From Ruminococcus flavefaciens (lineage in GTDB: Bacteria > Bacillota > Clostridia > Oscillospirales > Ruminococcaceae): 64,000 nucleotides of DNA. Of the stretch, positions 1 to 7,523 are shown piece by piece. A program made the translations under genes and the position numbers. The DNA lies in the NCBI GenBank assembly GCA_902760805.1, contig CACWHY010000013.1, forward strand, positions 1-64,000. Reading direction: 5' to 3'. A model generated the notes under the pieces. It was not told where the DNA came from, did not search any database, and saw only the letters and a program-made list of their open reading frames with translations. Each line of letters begins with the position of its first letter. Positions within the stretch are counted from its first letter, which is position 1.

Positions 1-485
1 AACATCCATGCCGTTCTTAATGAATCACTTTCAAGACTTTCCATGAAGTTAGTGAGTTCTCTTTGTTTATCACTATTATCAAAAGAATCCTTACAGAAGT
101 CTTCATAAAATGCGTATGTATCAGAGGAGAAAGAGCAGAATTTCTTGAAGTATTCTGCGAAAGAGTTAATTGCACTGAAATTATCAGCACAAAAGAAAGT
201 ATAGAGATACTCCCTGATGTGGTCACTGTCGGTACGCTTGTTAGAAGATTTATCATCTGTGCTGTTGATAAAGCTATAACTACGTTTATCTGATACGATG
301 CATTTCAGATTAAACGTTCCTTCATTGCTTTCAAAAAACAAGCCTTCAGTATCAGCTGGCTTTGCGATTTTGAACTCTATTAATGTATTTTGTAGTTCAA
401 GCAGGGAATCCTGCTGTGTCTTAACACTATCAAAAAATGTTTTAAAGAAAAGATGTAGTGATGGCTCTTTTTTGCAATTAGGCAT
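1..485 (-). CDS. Hypothetical protein, N-terminal part (runs off the left edge)
   Basis: An open frame on the minus strand starts at ATG 485-483, preceded by GAAAGGAA about 11 bases upstream, and stays open for 161 codons to the window edge, so the C-terminus lies outside. The N-terminus reads MPNCKKEPSLHLFFKTFFDS. The protein is rich in Phe, Ser, Asp and Lys with no obvious signal peptide or membrane segment. I do not recognise a family. The DNA is visibly more AT-rich than the core genes further right, as expected of acquired DNA, and the neighbours are integrative-element and phage-like debris. The long open frame, good start and AT-rich coding make it more credible than the short ORFs in other frames here. 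Confidence 0.6.
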   Translation of the reverse strand, partial: MPNCKKEPSLHLFFKTFFDSVKTQQDSLLELQNTLIEFKIAKPADTEGLFFESNEGTFNLKCIVSDKRSYSFINSTDDKSSNKRTDSDHIREYLYTFFCADNFSAINSFAEYFKKFCSFSSDTYAFYEDFCKDSFDNSDKQRELTNFMESLESDSLRTAWM

Positions 486-703
486 ATAAATCACGTTCCT
501 TTCTTAAATAAAGCCATCATAGAAAGCAATTTTAATCACTTTACACTATAATTGGCATATAATAGAAAAACTGGTCGAACAAAACTCTTGTTTAGTATTC
601 ATTTTCAGCTATTACATCATTTTCATAGTTTTTAAAAAACATTTACTCATTTTAAGTAACATTGCCGTTTCTACTTACAGTCTAAGAATGTAAGTGCATA
701 GTA

Positions 704-862
704 TTAATCCCAGAAACGTTCCAATGCATCTGTACAGTATGTCAGGATTATTGAGATATCATCATCGTCAAGCATTTTCATGATGATATTATCAATTTGG
801 ATAACACCCAAGTACTTTGAGTGTCTCATATCCCCCCTACCTTCAAAGCGTTTAAAAGGCAT
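704..862 (-). CDS. Small hypothetical protein (52 aa)
   Basis: Minus-strand ORF ending FWD-stop at 704-706, with a central acidic run (MLDDDD). Start ATG 862 gives 52 residues. An internal ATG at 829 has a better purine-rich site (GAAGG 10 bases upstream, AGGGGGG closer) and would give 41 residues. The best argument that it is expressed is a near-consensus promoter just upstream (917-945). The frame is open back to the stop of the DUF4314 gene, so it could also be a decayed 3' extension of that gene. No family recognised. Confidence 0.4.
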   Translation of the reverse strand: MPFKRFEGRGDMRHSKYLGVIQIDNIIMKMLDDDDISIILTYCTDALERFWD

Positions 863-916
863 ATTTAGAATTAGTTTCTCAACAACCTTCTGAGTATAAT
901 CAACTTTAGTGAATAT

Positions 917-945
917 ATTATACCATATCAGTTCTTACAAGTCAA
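917..945 (-). promoter_or_regulatory. Sigma-A promoter for the small ORF
   Basis: Read on the minus strand: TTGACT (945-940), a 17-base spacer, TATAAT (922-917). The -35 box overlaps the last codons of the DUF4314 gene (stop 935-937). Inferred from consensus and spacing only. Confidence 0.6.
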
Positions 946-1219
946 TCGACATTCCCTGAGATTCTTTTATTCCAGGTTCTTCATTCTCAGTCTGCTGAAC
1001 TATATGGAAGCTGTCAATGCCGGGAACAAGTCCAAGCTGACGTCCATTATCGAAAGCATAATGTATAGTTCCGATATCGTCGACATACAGTACCTCGCCC
1101 TTAGTTTCTGGAGATATATGTTGTGGTCCATCATTCATACAGTCACAGCATATCTTTGTTCCTTTCGGGTACTGATGTCTCAGCCGTTCAACCTGTTCTC
1201 TGGAAGGGAATCCTCTCAT
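935..1219 (-). CDS. DUF4314 domain protein of integrative/conjugative elements
   Basis: 94 residues. The N-terminal FPSREQVERLRHQYPKGTKI, the VDDIGTIHYAFDNGRQLGL block and the following PGIDSF are the pattern of the DUF4314 family, short cytosolic proteins typically found in conjugative elements of gut Firmicutes; their function is not established. Two cysteines (CCDCMNDG) lie in the segment between. Start ATG 1219 has GTGAGG 7 bases upstream and lies 9 bases after the stop of a decayed acidic-tailed frame (1229), so the two were once one operon. No mobilisation, integrase or replication genes remain in view, which argues for a remnant rather than a working element. Confidence 0.75.
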   Translation of the reverse strand: MRGFPSREQVERLRHQYPKGTKICCDCMNDGPQHISPETKGEVLYVDDIGTIHYAFDNGRQLGLVPGIDSFHIVQQTENEEPGIKESQGMSIDL

Positions 1220-1228
1220 AGCATCGCC

Positions 1229-1498
1229 TCACATTTCCATAGACATTTCTTCGTCCTCAGATTCTTCCATATCTTCGGATTCGTCGAGGTCTTAATCCTC
1301 ATCCTCAGACAGTTCCTCGTCCTCATCTTCATCGAGCTCTTCTTCCTCATCTTCGTCAAGCTCGTCTTCGGACTGCTACTTTTCAGCCATTGCCTGCTGT
1401 TCCTCATATGTATCTGCCACAGGAGGCTCACAAATCGCTGATAGTATTTCTATCACTTGGTTTTCTGGGAAACAAAAAAGGACTCGATCCCAGTGTTT
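1229..1498 (-). pseudogene. Decayed C-terminus of an element protein with Asp/Glu-rich tail
   Basis: One minus-strand frame reads a plausible protein end: FPENQVIEILSAICEPPVAD, then TYEEQQAMAEK, a TAG stop, a strongly acidic tail (QSEDELDEDEEEELDEDEDE and on), a TAA stop inside the tail where a GAA would fit, more acidic residues, and a final TGA at 1229-1231. Two in-frame stops inside a continuous compositional tract suggest a gene broken by point changes. Upstream the frame is closed by a TGA next to the hairpin at 1473-1530, so the 5' part is missing. It sits directly before the DUF4314 gene on the same strand. Parent family not identified. Confidence 0.5.
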
Positions 1499-1530
1499 TC
1501 ACATTTCGTGAAAACCACTAAAACCGAGTC
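1473..1530 (-). terminator. Long hairpin with T-run, read on the minus strand
   Basis: GACTCG (1481-1486) pairs with CGAGTC (1525-1530), and inside it GTTTTCAC (1495-1502) pairs exactly with GTGAAAAC (1508-1515) around a 5-base loop. On the minus strand the stem is followed by CTTTTTTG, which fits a Rho-independent terminator. It may also be a junction structure of the integrated element. Confidence 0.5.
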
Positions 1531-1609
1531 TGAAACTTTGTATACTATTTTTTGGCGACAAAATCGAGACTTGCCTGTATTTCGACCTATATTCACTCCA
1601 AAAATATTC

Positions 1610-1641
1610 CTTGTGAGGGTTCAAATCCAGCCAGAGGCCTA
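1610..1641 (+). other. tRNA 3'-end-like segment (possible attachment-site remnant)
   Basis: The plus strand carries GGGTTCAAATCC followed by AGCCAGAGGCC, which resembles a T-loop plus 3' acceptor strand. The T-stem does not pair properly (GAGGG against CCAGC), and no D-arm or anticodon arm is visible upstream, so it is not a working tRNA. Integrases of mobile elements often use tRNA 3' ends as attachment cores, and this fits the element debris nearby. Speculative. Confidence 0.25.
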
Positions 1642-1697
1642 AAATACTCCAATGTCATCCCTCATTTTTTCAAGAATTTTTTCGGAATTTGGGTAGC

Positions 1698-1724
1698 AAA
1701 AAAGCCCGATATTTCGGGCTTTTT
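1698..1724 (-). terminator. Rho-independent terminator (works in both directions)
   Basis: AGCCCGA (1703-1709), loop TATT, TCGGGCT (1714-1720), flanked by A-runs on the left and T-runs on the right. On the minus strand it lies just after the truncated tRNA. Confidence 0.8.
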
Positions 1725-1747
1725 CCTGCATGTCATACTTTTAGTCA

Positions 1748-1789
1748 GGGTTATGAGCCCGACGAGCTACCTAGCTGCTCCACACCGCG
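1748..1789 (-). tRNA. Truncated initiator tRNA-Met (5' half only)
   Basis: On the minus strand 42 bases match the 5' half of an initiator tRNA: acceptor CGCGGTG, D-arm GGAGCAGCTAGGTAGCTC, anticodon stem GTCGGG, loop with CAT, and CCC of the 3' anticodon stem. After that it diverges (TGACTAAAAGTATG) and no variable loop, T-arm or acceptor 3' strand follows before the terminator at 1698-1724. A consensus promoter (1813-1841) precedes it by 23 bases. The gene therefore cannot yield a normal tRNA; it is either a deletion/integration scar or makes a short tRNA-half-like RNA. Another intact copy must exist elsewhere. Confidence 0.7.
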
Positions 1790-1812
1790 ATTTCTCGTCT
1801 TACGACTATATT

Positions 1813-1841
1813 ATTATACCACGGCTTACAGTGAATGTCAA
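1813..1841 (-). promoter_or_regulatory. Consensus promoter of the truncated tRNA unit
   Basis: Minus strand: TTGACA (1841-1836), 17-base spacer, TATAAT (1818-1813), followed after 23 bases by the tRNA 5' end. Perfect match to both hexamers. Confidence 0.8.
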
Positions 1842-1860
1842 CACCGGCAGATATATTTTT

Positions 1861-2151
1861 TTATTTTAACAAACGTCTGTCCTGAACGGGAGCGAGCTTG
1901 TCGGACTTGAGCCGGTTGCAGGTCATGTGTGCCAGCTGCATATTGCTGATGTCAGAGGGGTGTCCGCCCTTTGACACGGGAATGATGTGGTCGATGCAGG
2001 GCGACAGCGGATCCGGGAACTTGATCCGGAAGTTCACAGGCTTGCCGCAAATACCGCAGACCTTCTGTGTGGCATAGATTTTCTTTTTGTTGGAATTGAA
2101 CTGCGCCCTCTGAGTGCCGTTGTGGTCAGGGCGGAGATTTGGCTTTGCCAT
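1861..2151 (-). CDS. HNH endonuclease, phage type
   Basis: 96 residues. The core reads CGICGKPV (first zinc knuckle), then IDHIIPVSKGG (catalytic DH of the HNH/ββα-metal fold), then DISNMQLAHMTCNRLKSD carrying the Asn and the second cysteine of the zinc site. This is the usual layout of small HNH nucleases beside phage terminase genes, where they help cos cleavage or packaging, and of homing endonucleases. The basic N-terminus (MAKPNLRPDHNG) suits DNA binding. Start ATG 2151 has GGAGGTGAC just upstream. No terminase or portal gene accompanies it, so it is probably a prophage remnant, or a free-standing endonuclease inserted beside the tRNA. Confidence 0.85.
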   Translation of the reverse strand: MAKPNLRPDHNGTQRAQFNSNKKKIYATQKVCGICGKPVNFRIKFPDPLSPCIDHIIPVSKGGHPSDISNMQLAHMTCNRLKSDKLAPVQDRRLLK

Positions 2152-2198
2152 AGTGTCACCTCCGGGGATAAAAATAGCACCCTTGCAGGTGCTCAGTG

Positions 2199-2387
2199 TT
2201 AAGGCTTATATATCGGTGTCTTGGTTTCAACACCTTCAAATTTTTCGTCACCGTAAAAACGAACTTTCAGGACGTCGATGTTACTTGCAAACGAAATATG
2301 CTCTCCGTCAACACACATTACCTGTATACTGAATTTTCTCAGTAATTCGTTCAGTTCACTGAGGAATGTTTCCTGTTTTTCGTTCAC
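2199..2387 (-). CDS. Small hypothetical protein (62 aa), phage-remnant neighbourhood
   Basis: Starting at GTG 2387 with AAGGAGG 8 bases upstream, this encodes 62 residues: an N-terminal amphipathic helix (EKQETFLSELNELLRKF) and a beta-rich C-terminal half (IQVMCVDGEHISFASNIDVL, KVRFYGDE). A longer frame to 2468 exists but would read through a terminator-like hairpin (2418-2442), so the GTG is preferred. It ends 48 bases before the HNH gene on the same strand, so the two are probably co-transcribed. No family recognised. Confidence 0.5.
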   Translation of the reverse strand: MNEKQETFLSELNELLRKFSIQVMCVDGEHISFASNIDVLKVRFYGDEKFEGVETKTPIYKP

Positions 2388-2532
2388 TCTCCTCACCTCC
2401 TTCAAATGGGTATAAGAAAACCGCTCATTGCTGGGCGGTTTACATAAGACCGTATTTTTCAAGTACAATTCGAGGAAGACCTTCGTCGGCGGAGCTCCGG
2501 CTCCTGTTTCGGGCGCCTCCCAGCTCCGCTTG

Positions 2533-2580
2533 CTCCAGAAAAAAGCCCCCAGAAGCCTAAACTTCCGGGAGCACTTTTCT
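2533..2580 (-). terminator. Terminator of the galactokinase-to-pyrophosphatase operon
   Basis: Minus strand: GCTCCCGGAAG, loop TTTAGG, CTTCTGGGGGC, then TTTTTTC. It begins right at the stop of the pyrophosphatase-like gene. Confidence 0.8.
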
Positions 2581-2908
2581 ATCCCATGATAACCTCAGAT
2601 ATGAACCACCTTTCCTGAAACTCCACCATTTCCGCTATCTCCTCACGGGTGAAGCTCATTCCGTCGGGACAGACCACCCACTTCTCCTCCACATCGTCGG
2701 AGCGCCGAATGACAGCGATCACACGCCCGGTGAAGCTCTCCACAGGCTGGTCAACTCCCAAAATATAAACGTCCTGCTCCTCGCCGTCAGGAGCCATTAT
2801 CCCCTTAACATAGCCATAATTCACCGGATAATACATATCCGGATGCTCCGGGTGGAAGCTCCCAAGCGGCCGGTCAACAGTGACCGTAACGATCCTTCCG
2901 AAAGGCAT
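2579..2908 (-). CDS. Small inorganic pyrophosphatase-family protein
   Basis: 109 residues from ATG 2908 (a GTG at 2914 would overlap the GH5 stop by four bases, but its spacing to GGAGG is only four). The sequence shows soluble pyrophosphatase features: VTVDRPLGSFHPEHPDMYYP, VNYGYVKGIMAPDGEEQDVY with the Tyr-Gly-Tyr and the acidic E-x-x-D pair, and a C-terminal VEFQERWF. It is shorter than classical family I enzymes (about 170-180 residues), matching a group of short homologues annotated as inorganic pyrophosphatase. It should hydrolyse PPi or a related phosphoanhydride in the cytoplasm. Last gene of a four-gene minus-strand operon; a role in pulling nucleotide-sugar chemistry forward is inference. 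Confidence 0.7.
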   Translation of the reverse strand: MPFGRIVTVTVDRPLGSFHPEHPDMYYPVNYGYVKGIMAPDGEEQDVYILGVDQPVESFTGRVIAVIRRSDDVEEKWVVCPDGMSFTREEIAEMVEFQERWFISEVIMG

Positions 2909-2910
2909 GA

Positions 2911-4056
2911 TCACTTCGCCTCCATGAACTGCCTCAGCATTTCCTGATCCATGAACTGGCAGGTGTCCCTATCGTAGAAAACTCCGGTAATATCCCATAG
3001 AACAGGACACATCCCTCGCTCACGGGCGGCGCTCACCACCGCAACATTGTACTTTCTCACCTGCTCGTCAGTCTTGTTGGCAGTCGCCACAGCTCCGAAC
3101 TCGCCGATGATCACGGGGACGCCCTTGTCTACAAAGTTCTCCTTCAGCATATCCATGTATTTTTCCAGCTCAGTGTAGTCTCTTGGCGAGCCCCAAGCCG
3201 GCTTAGCCTTGCCCCAATCAGCGTCCTCGGCCAGCAGGCAGAAATTTGACGGCGTGTAGTAATGCACCGAAACTGCGCATCTTCCGGCCGGATCATCAGG
3301 CATTTCAAACAGTGGGTCGCAAGTCAGGTCAACGTCCGTGTTGTAGCCGGCGATCAGCAGGTGGCGCTTCTGATTATTGCCGTCGGAGCTGCGGACCGTG
3401 TCCACAAAGGTCTGATTGATCTCATTTAGGAGCTCATAGGACTGGCGTTTCCCGTCAGTCTCGCCATCAGAATAGCGATTCCAGAGGCTTTCCCAGCCGC
3501 CCTCCTCGTTCAGGGACTCAAACATGAGCTTGTCGCCGAATTCCCCGAAATTTCGGCAAAGCTGCTCCCAGATAGTGACATAGCGCTCCATACAGCGGTC
3601 CTTGACCGTGGGGAAGCCCTCCCACCAGCCGCCGTCCCAATGTATATTCATAATGACACACATCCCGTCGTCCAGCGCCCAGCCAACGACTTCCTTTACA
3701 CGGTCGATATAGCGCTGGTCGATCTGGTAGGTGTCCTGATCCATCATATTCGACCAAGCGACGGGCACTCTCAGCACGCCGAAGCCCGAATCAGCGTAGC
3801 CTTTGATCATTTCCTCCGTGATCACAGGGCTTCCCCATGCAGTCTCGTAGCTGGACACGTCGTCGCCGCTTATCCAGCCGCCGCAGGACTCGAAAGTGTT
3901 TCCCAGGTTGATGCCAACGCCCATCTCCTCCACCAGCTCAGCGGTGGTGATGTCACGCATTTCGTCCTTTTTTTCGGCAGTTTCCGACCTTACACATCCG
4001 CTGCTGAGGAACAGCGCCGATGCAGAAAATGCCGCCATTGCTTTTTTCAGTTCCAT
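2911..4056 (-). CDS. GH5 glycoside hydrolase, lipoprotein (endo-beta-glucanase/mannanase type)
   Basis: 381 residues. Residues 1-21 form a lipoprotein signal ending LFLSSGC, so the enzyme is anchored outside the membrane. The catalytic domain has GH5 landmarks: MGVGINLGNTFE near the start, VLRVPVAW, MNIHWDGGWWEG, the acid/base Glu in FESLNEE, HYYTP, and the nucleophile Glu in VIIGEFG. GH5 members cleave beta-1,4-glucans or mannans; which one cannot be told from sequence alone. The gene lies behind galK and a P-loop kinase and opposite a GH130 mannoside phosphorylase, which makes glucomannan or galactomannan a reasonable guess. ATG 4056 has GAAGGGAG 4 bases upstream. Confidence 0.85.
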   Translation of the reverse strand: MELKKAMAAFSASALFLSSGCVRSETAEKKDEMRDITTAELVEEMGVGINLGNTFESCGGWISGDDVSSYETAWGSPVITEEMIKGYADSGFGVLRVPVAWSNMMDQDTYQIDQRYIDRVKEVVGWALDDGMCVIMNIHWDGGWWEGFPTVKDRCMERYVTIWEQLCRNFGEFGDKLMFESLNEEGGWESLWNRYSDGETDGKRQSYELLNEINQTFVDTVRSSDGNNQKRHLLIAGYNTDVDLTCDPLFEMPDDPAGRCAVSVHYYTPSNFCLLAEDADWGKAKPAWGSPRDYTELEKYMDMLKENFVDKGVPVIIGEFGAVATANKTDEQVRKYNVAVVSAARERGMCPVLWDITGVFYDRDTCQFMDQEMLRQFMEAK

Positions 4057-4109
4057 AAAACTCCCTTCTCCGGCAAGAGCCGGAATACGCCTATTTTTCG
4101 CCTATTTTG

Positions 4110-4883
4110 TCAACTCAAAGCCGTCAAGATCTGGTCATACGCCTTCTGCCAGGCTCTGAACGGGTCCTCCACTATGACGTGGGGAACTCCCAGGCTCTCA
4201 AGGATCCGCAGCTCTCTGCGCTGACGCTCCTCAAGTGCTGAAATATAGCCTTCCATGCCAGCCAGGCCAAGGGCTTTTCCGTAGCCGCCTCCGCAGTGAT
4301 AGTCCACCACAGAGTTCAGCCACTCCTCTCCCCTTTCCGGCAGAGCAGCCTGGATCCGTGGCTGTATTTCGGCAATTTTCAGGTAGACCACAAAGGGCTC
4401 CAGCGGCCGGATAATATCCGCGATTTCCCGGATATACCAAGCGGACTCCGCCTCGGTCATGCCAAAGCGCATCATGGTCTCGCACATGGGGTTTTGGAGG
4501 AAAACGCAGTTGAGCACGATCGGCTCCTGCTGATCTTTGGCGAAACTGCGCCATTTATCCAGCATCACCGGCCGCTCGGTCTCCCACGGAAGGAAGTCAT
4601 AGATCTTGCGCTGAAGGAGCTTGTCGAAGAGCTCTCCCTCGGTGCCTGCGATCGGCACCACATATCCGCCGCAGCGCTGCTCCCCTGCCCGGATCACAGC
4701 CATTTCCTCCGTGGAGAAGTCGCCCAGCTCTCCCTCGGTCACGAAGGCGTGGAACTCCCAATCTGCCGGGTTATCGCCGCTGCCCTCGTCCACAAAGCTC
4801 CAGCCCAGTTCCTCTGCAATATATCTCGCCGTGGTGCTCTTCCCGGAGCAAGGAAGACCCTCCACGATGGCCAGGCGCCTCAT
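4110..4883 (-). CDS. P-loop kinase-like ATPase
   Basis: 257 residues beginning with a beta strand and Walker A motif (AIVEGLPCSGKSTTARYIAE), the layout of small-molecule or nucleoside kinases. Later segments (VMLDKWRSFAKD, AWYIREIADIIRPLEPFVVYL) resemble the thymidylate-kinase/AAA_33 fold. The substrate is unknown. Its ATG overlaps the galactokinase stop by four bases (ATGA), so translation is probably coupled, and it may share a role in the sugar pathway. No membrane segment or signal peptide. Confidence is high for a P-loop fold and low for any precise activity. Confidence 0.6.
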   Translation of the reverse strand: MRRLAIVEGLPCSGKSTTARYIAEELGWSFVDEGSGDNPADWEFHAFVTEGELGDFSTEEMAVIRAGEQRCGGYVVPIAGTEGELFDKLLQRKIYDFLPWETERPVMLDKWRSFAKDQQEPIVLNCVFLQNPMCETMMRFGMTEAESAWYIREIADIIRPLEPFVVYLKIAEIQPRIQAALPERGEEWLNSVVDYHCGGGYGKALGLAGMEGYISALEERQRRELRILESLGVPHVIVEDPFRAWQKAYDQILTALS

Positions 4884-6172
4884 GATGGCAGCTCCAGCTC
4901 AGTTCCGCCAACAGGACGAATACTGAGCACCTGACAGCTGTCCAGACCGAAGACCCTGTCCATTTCCTCTGCGTAGGCCTGAGCAAGATAGTTCGGAACA
5001 AAGGCCTGTATAGTTCCTGCAAAGCCGCCTCCGTGAACTCTCACAGCTCCGGCTCCGTTGAGGATACGCTTGCTGAGCATAATGGCCAATGGGATCTGCT
5101 GCTGGTCTGGCTTGCTGGGAGAATACACGTTTTGCAGCAGCTCATAGGAGGAGTCACCAGACTCTCTCACAAGCCGGAAAAACTCTTCAGTATCACCGTT
5201 TTCGAGAGCTTCCGCCTGCTCAACGGCACGTCTGTTCTCTCCAAAGAAATGAGCAGCACGAAGTATCGCACGGTCAGAGCAGGTCTTCCTCAGCTCAGGG
5301 ATAGCCTTGTAGAACTCCTCCTCGTCCACTTCACGGAGCACCTCTTTTCCCAGCTCAGAGGCAACTTTTTTCATCTCTTCCGGAACAGCAACATAGTCCG
5401 AAGTCAGATCTGCATGGCTGCCCTTTGTGTCAGTTATGCACAAGCTGTAGCCGGCGCCGGAGAAGTCCATATCCACCTTCCGGATCTCCGGCTGAGCCGG
5501 GTCCTCAAAGTCAATCGACACGAAGCCGCCCACAGAGCTGACCATCTGATCCATGAGGCCGCTGGCTTTGCCGAAGTACACGTTCTCGGCAAACTGCCCG
5601 ATCTGCGCAATTTTCACCGCCCCGGCAGCTCCGCCGTTGAATCGCCGGTCGATGATCGTTCCCACAAGGTTTTCAAAGGCCGCCGAGGAGGACAGGCCGC
5701 TTCCCGTCAGCACATCAGAGGTGGTATAAGCGTTGAAGCCTGCCAGCTCCACGCCCATTTCCGCAAATTTCGCAGCGATACCACGGATCAGAGCCGCAGA
5801 TGTGCCCTTCTCAGACTCCACCGGCTCAAGGCTGTCAAGTGAGATCTCGTCCACCGGATAGCCCTCGGACTGGATCCTGATCACGCCCGGGTCGCCCTCA
5901 CCAACGATCGCAATCACGTCGATCCCCACCGCCGCCGCAAGAACGCAGCCGTGCTGGTGGTCGGTGTGATTTCCGCCGATCTCAGTGCGCCCGGGTGCCG
6001 AAAACACGCCGATCTCGCCGCATTCCGGGAAGAGCCGAGAGAAATTTTCCACCGCACTTATGTAACGGGCACGCTGGCGAAGAAGGGTCCTCTCGCCGGT
6101 GCCGTAAAGCCTGGCCAGAGTCCCGTCAAAGGCTCCCCCGGAAAGGCCGCTGATAAATTCCTGAACTTTCAT
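4880..6172 (-). CDS. galK: Galactokinase (GHMP family)
   Basis: 430 residues. The galactokinase signature is clear: APGRTEIGGNHTDHQHGCVL (sugar-binding Arg, Glu, Asp), the ATP-binding GSGLSSSAAF loop, the catalytic Asp region KASGLMDQMVSSVGG, and the C-terminal GAVRVHGGGFAGTIQAF motif. It phosphorylates galactose at C1 for the Leloir pathway in the cytoplasm. First gene of a minus-strand operon with the P-loop kinase (ATGA overlap), GH5 and pyrophosphatase. ATG 6172 has GGAG 6 bases upstream, and TATAAT lies further up (6227-6232 on the plus strand as ATTATA) with only a weak -35. Somewhat longer than the common 390 residues. Confidence 0.92.
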   Translation of the reverse strand: MKVQEFISGLSGGAFDGTLARLYGTGERTLLRQRARYISAVENFSRLFPECGEIGVFSAPGRTEIGGNHTDHQHGCVLAAAVGIDVIAIVGEGDPGVIRIQSEGYPVDEISLDSLEPVESEKGTSAALIRGIAAKFAEMGVELAGFNAYTTSDVLTGSGLSSSAAFENLVGTIIDRRFNGGAAGAVKIAQIGQFAENVYFGKASGLMDQMVSSVGGFVSIDFEDPAQPEIRKVDMDFSGAGYSLCITDTKGSHADLTSDYVAVPEEMKKVASELGKEVLREVDEEEFYKAIPELRKTCSDRAILRAAHFFGENRRAVEQAEALENGDTEEFFRLVRESGDSSYELLQNVYSPSKPDQQQIPLAIMLSKRILNGAGAVRVHGGGFAGTIQAFVPNYLAQAYAEEMDRVFGLDSCQVLSIRPVGGTELELPS

Positions 6173-6383
6173 AACAAACTCCGTTTCCGCCGGCAGAAGC
6201 GGCCGGCCAAGGTATACTATTATTATAAACTATCCCTGCGGAAAAATCTACAGTTTTTTGGAATTTAAGGAAAATTTTTCCGGCAATCATTTAAGCTGCC
6301 CCGATCCTTTAATCTGAGCTGCCGAAAATCCGGCGTTTCAATACTACAAGTTGCACAAAGTTGGGGAATTTCTTCTGTAAGGC

Positions 6384-6412
6384 TTGACAATGGGAGAAAT
6401 TTAGTGTATAGT
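6384..6412 (+). promoter_or_regulatory. Promoter of the GH130 gene
   Basis: TTGACA (6384-6389), 17-base spacer, TATAGT (6407-6412), then AAGGAGG just before the start codon at 6474. The rest of the 301-base divergent gap to galK (6173-6383) shows no ORF or strong repeat. Confidence 0.85.
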
Positions 6413-6473
6413 TAAGCAAAAGGAACCTCAGCTTAACTTATTATGATTTAAGCGAAGTTTAAGGAGGATAATT

Positions 6474-7493
6474 ATGGCTGACATCAAACTCATCTGTCCC
6501 GAGCTGACAAATATGCCCTGGCAGGACAGACCGACAGACTGCGCCGGACCGATCTGGCGCTATACCGAAAACCCCATAATCAACAGAAATCCTATCGACG
6601 GCGTGGCTAGGATCTTCAACAGCGCCGTTATGCCCTATGAGGGCGCTTTTGTGGGAGTTTTCCGCGGCGAGCAGCGTGACGGCGTTTCTCACATATATTT
6701 CGGCAGGAGCAAGGACGCTATCCATTGGGAATTCGACCCCGAAAAGATTCCCTTCGTCGACGAGGAGGGCAAGCCCTTCCAGCCAATATACGCCTATGAC
6801 CCCCGCCTTGTGAAGGTGGAGGATACCTATTATACGATGTGGTGCCAGGATATGTACGGCGCCTCTATCGGAATGGCTAAGACCACCGATTTCAAGACAT
6901 TTACCCGCGTGGAAAATCCCTTCCTCCCCTACAACCGCAATGCCGTACTTTTCCCACGGAAAATAAACGGCAACTTCGTGATGCTGTCCCGCCCCTGCGA
7001 CAACGGCCACACTGCCTTCGGTGACATCTTCGTCAGCGAGAGCCCTGACCTGAAATTCTGGGGCAAGCACCGCCACGTCATGGGCAAGAGCGGAAACTGG
7101 TGGGAAGGCCTGAAAATAGGCGGTGGAGCTGCTCCCATCGAGACCGACAAGGGCTGGCTCATGTTCTATCACGGAGTAGTGAACACCTGCAACGGCTACG
7201 TTTACAGCATCGGCGCTGCGATCCTGGACATCAACGAGCCCTCCAGAGTCCTCCACCGCTGCTCACATTATGTCCTCACCCCCGAAGAATGGTACGAGGA
7301 GCGTGGCTTTGTGCCAAACGTTTGCTTCCCCTGCGCAACGCTCCACGATTCCGCAACAGGCCGGATCGCCCTGTATTACGGCTGTGCAGACAGCTACGTC
7401 GGAGTAGCCTTCACCACAGCTCAGGAGATCTACGACTATATCCTCGCCCACGACAACGCCAGCGACGACGACAAGTCGCTTGGCAGAAGATGA
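6474..7493 (+). CDS. GH130 beta-1,4-mannoside (mannooligosaccharide) phosphorylase
   Basis: 339 residues, no signal peptide, so cytoplasmic. GH130 features: WRYTENPIINRNPI at the start, FNSAVMPYEG, the catalytic Asp in YAYDPRL, WCQDMYGASIGMA, RNAVLFPRKI, GGGAAPIETDKGWLMFYHG, and SIGAAILD. These enzymes phosphorolyse beta-mannosides, releasing mannose 1-phosphate and saving ATP; Ruminococcus albus has two well-studied members, one acting on mannosyl-glucose and one on mannooligosaccharides. Length and N-terminus favour the second (GH130_2) group, but the split needs alignment. Single-gene unit with its own promoter and terminator, divergent from galK. Confidence 0.88.
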   Translation: MADIKLICPELTNMPWQDRPTDCAGPIWRYTENPIINRNPIDGVARIFNSAVMPYEGAFVGVFRGEQRDGVSHIYFGRSKDAIHWEFDPEKIPFVDEEGKPFQPIYAYDPRLVKVEDTYYTMWCQDMYGASIGMAKTTDFKTFTRVENPFLPYNRNAVLFPRKINGNFVMLSRPCDNGHTAFGDIFVSESPDLKFWGKHRHVMGKSGNWWEGLKIGGGAAPIETDKGWLMFYHGVVNTCNGYVYSIGAAILDINEPSRVLHRCSHYVLTPEEWYEERGFVPNVCFPCATLHDSATGRIALYYGCADSYVGVAFTTAQEIYDYILAHDNASDDDKSLGRR

Positions 7494-7523
7494 CCCCCTC
7501 CAGCGTCTAAAGCGCTGAGTATC

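Noticed and set aside
17-489. Three short ORFs (60-79 codons) in other frames
   Set aside because: A single minus-strand frame stays open from 485 to the edge with a good start; the others are its shadows.
6459-7256. 265-codon minus-strand ORF
   Set aside because: Antisense shadow of GH130, which has complete family motifs and its own promoter and terminator.
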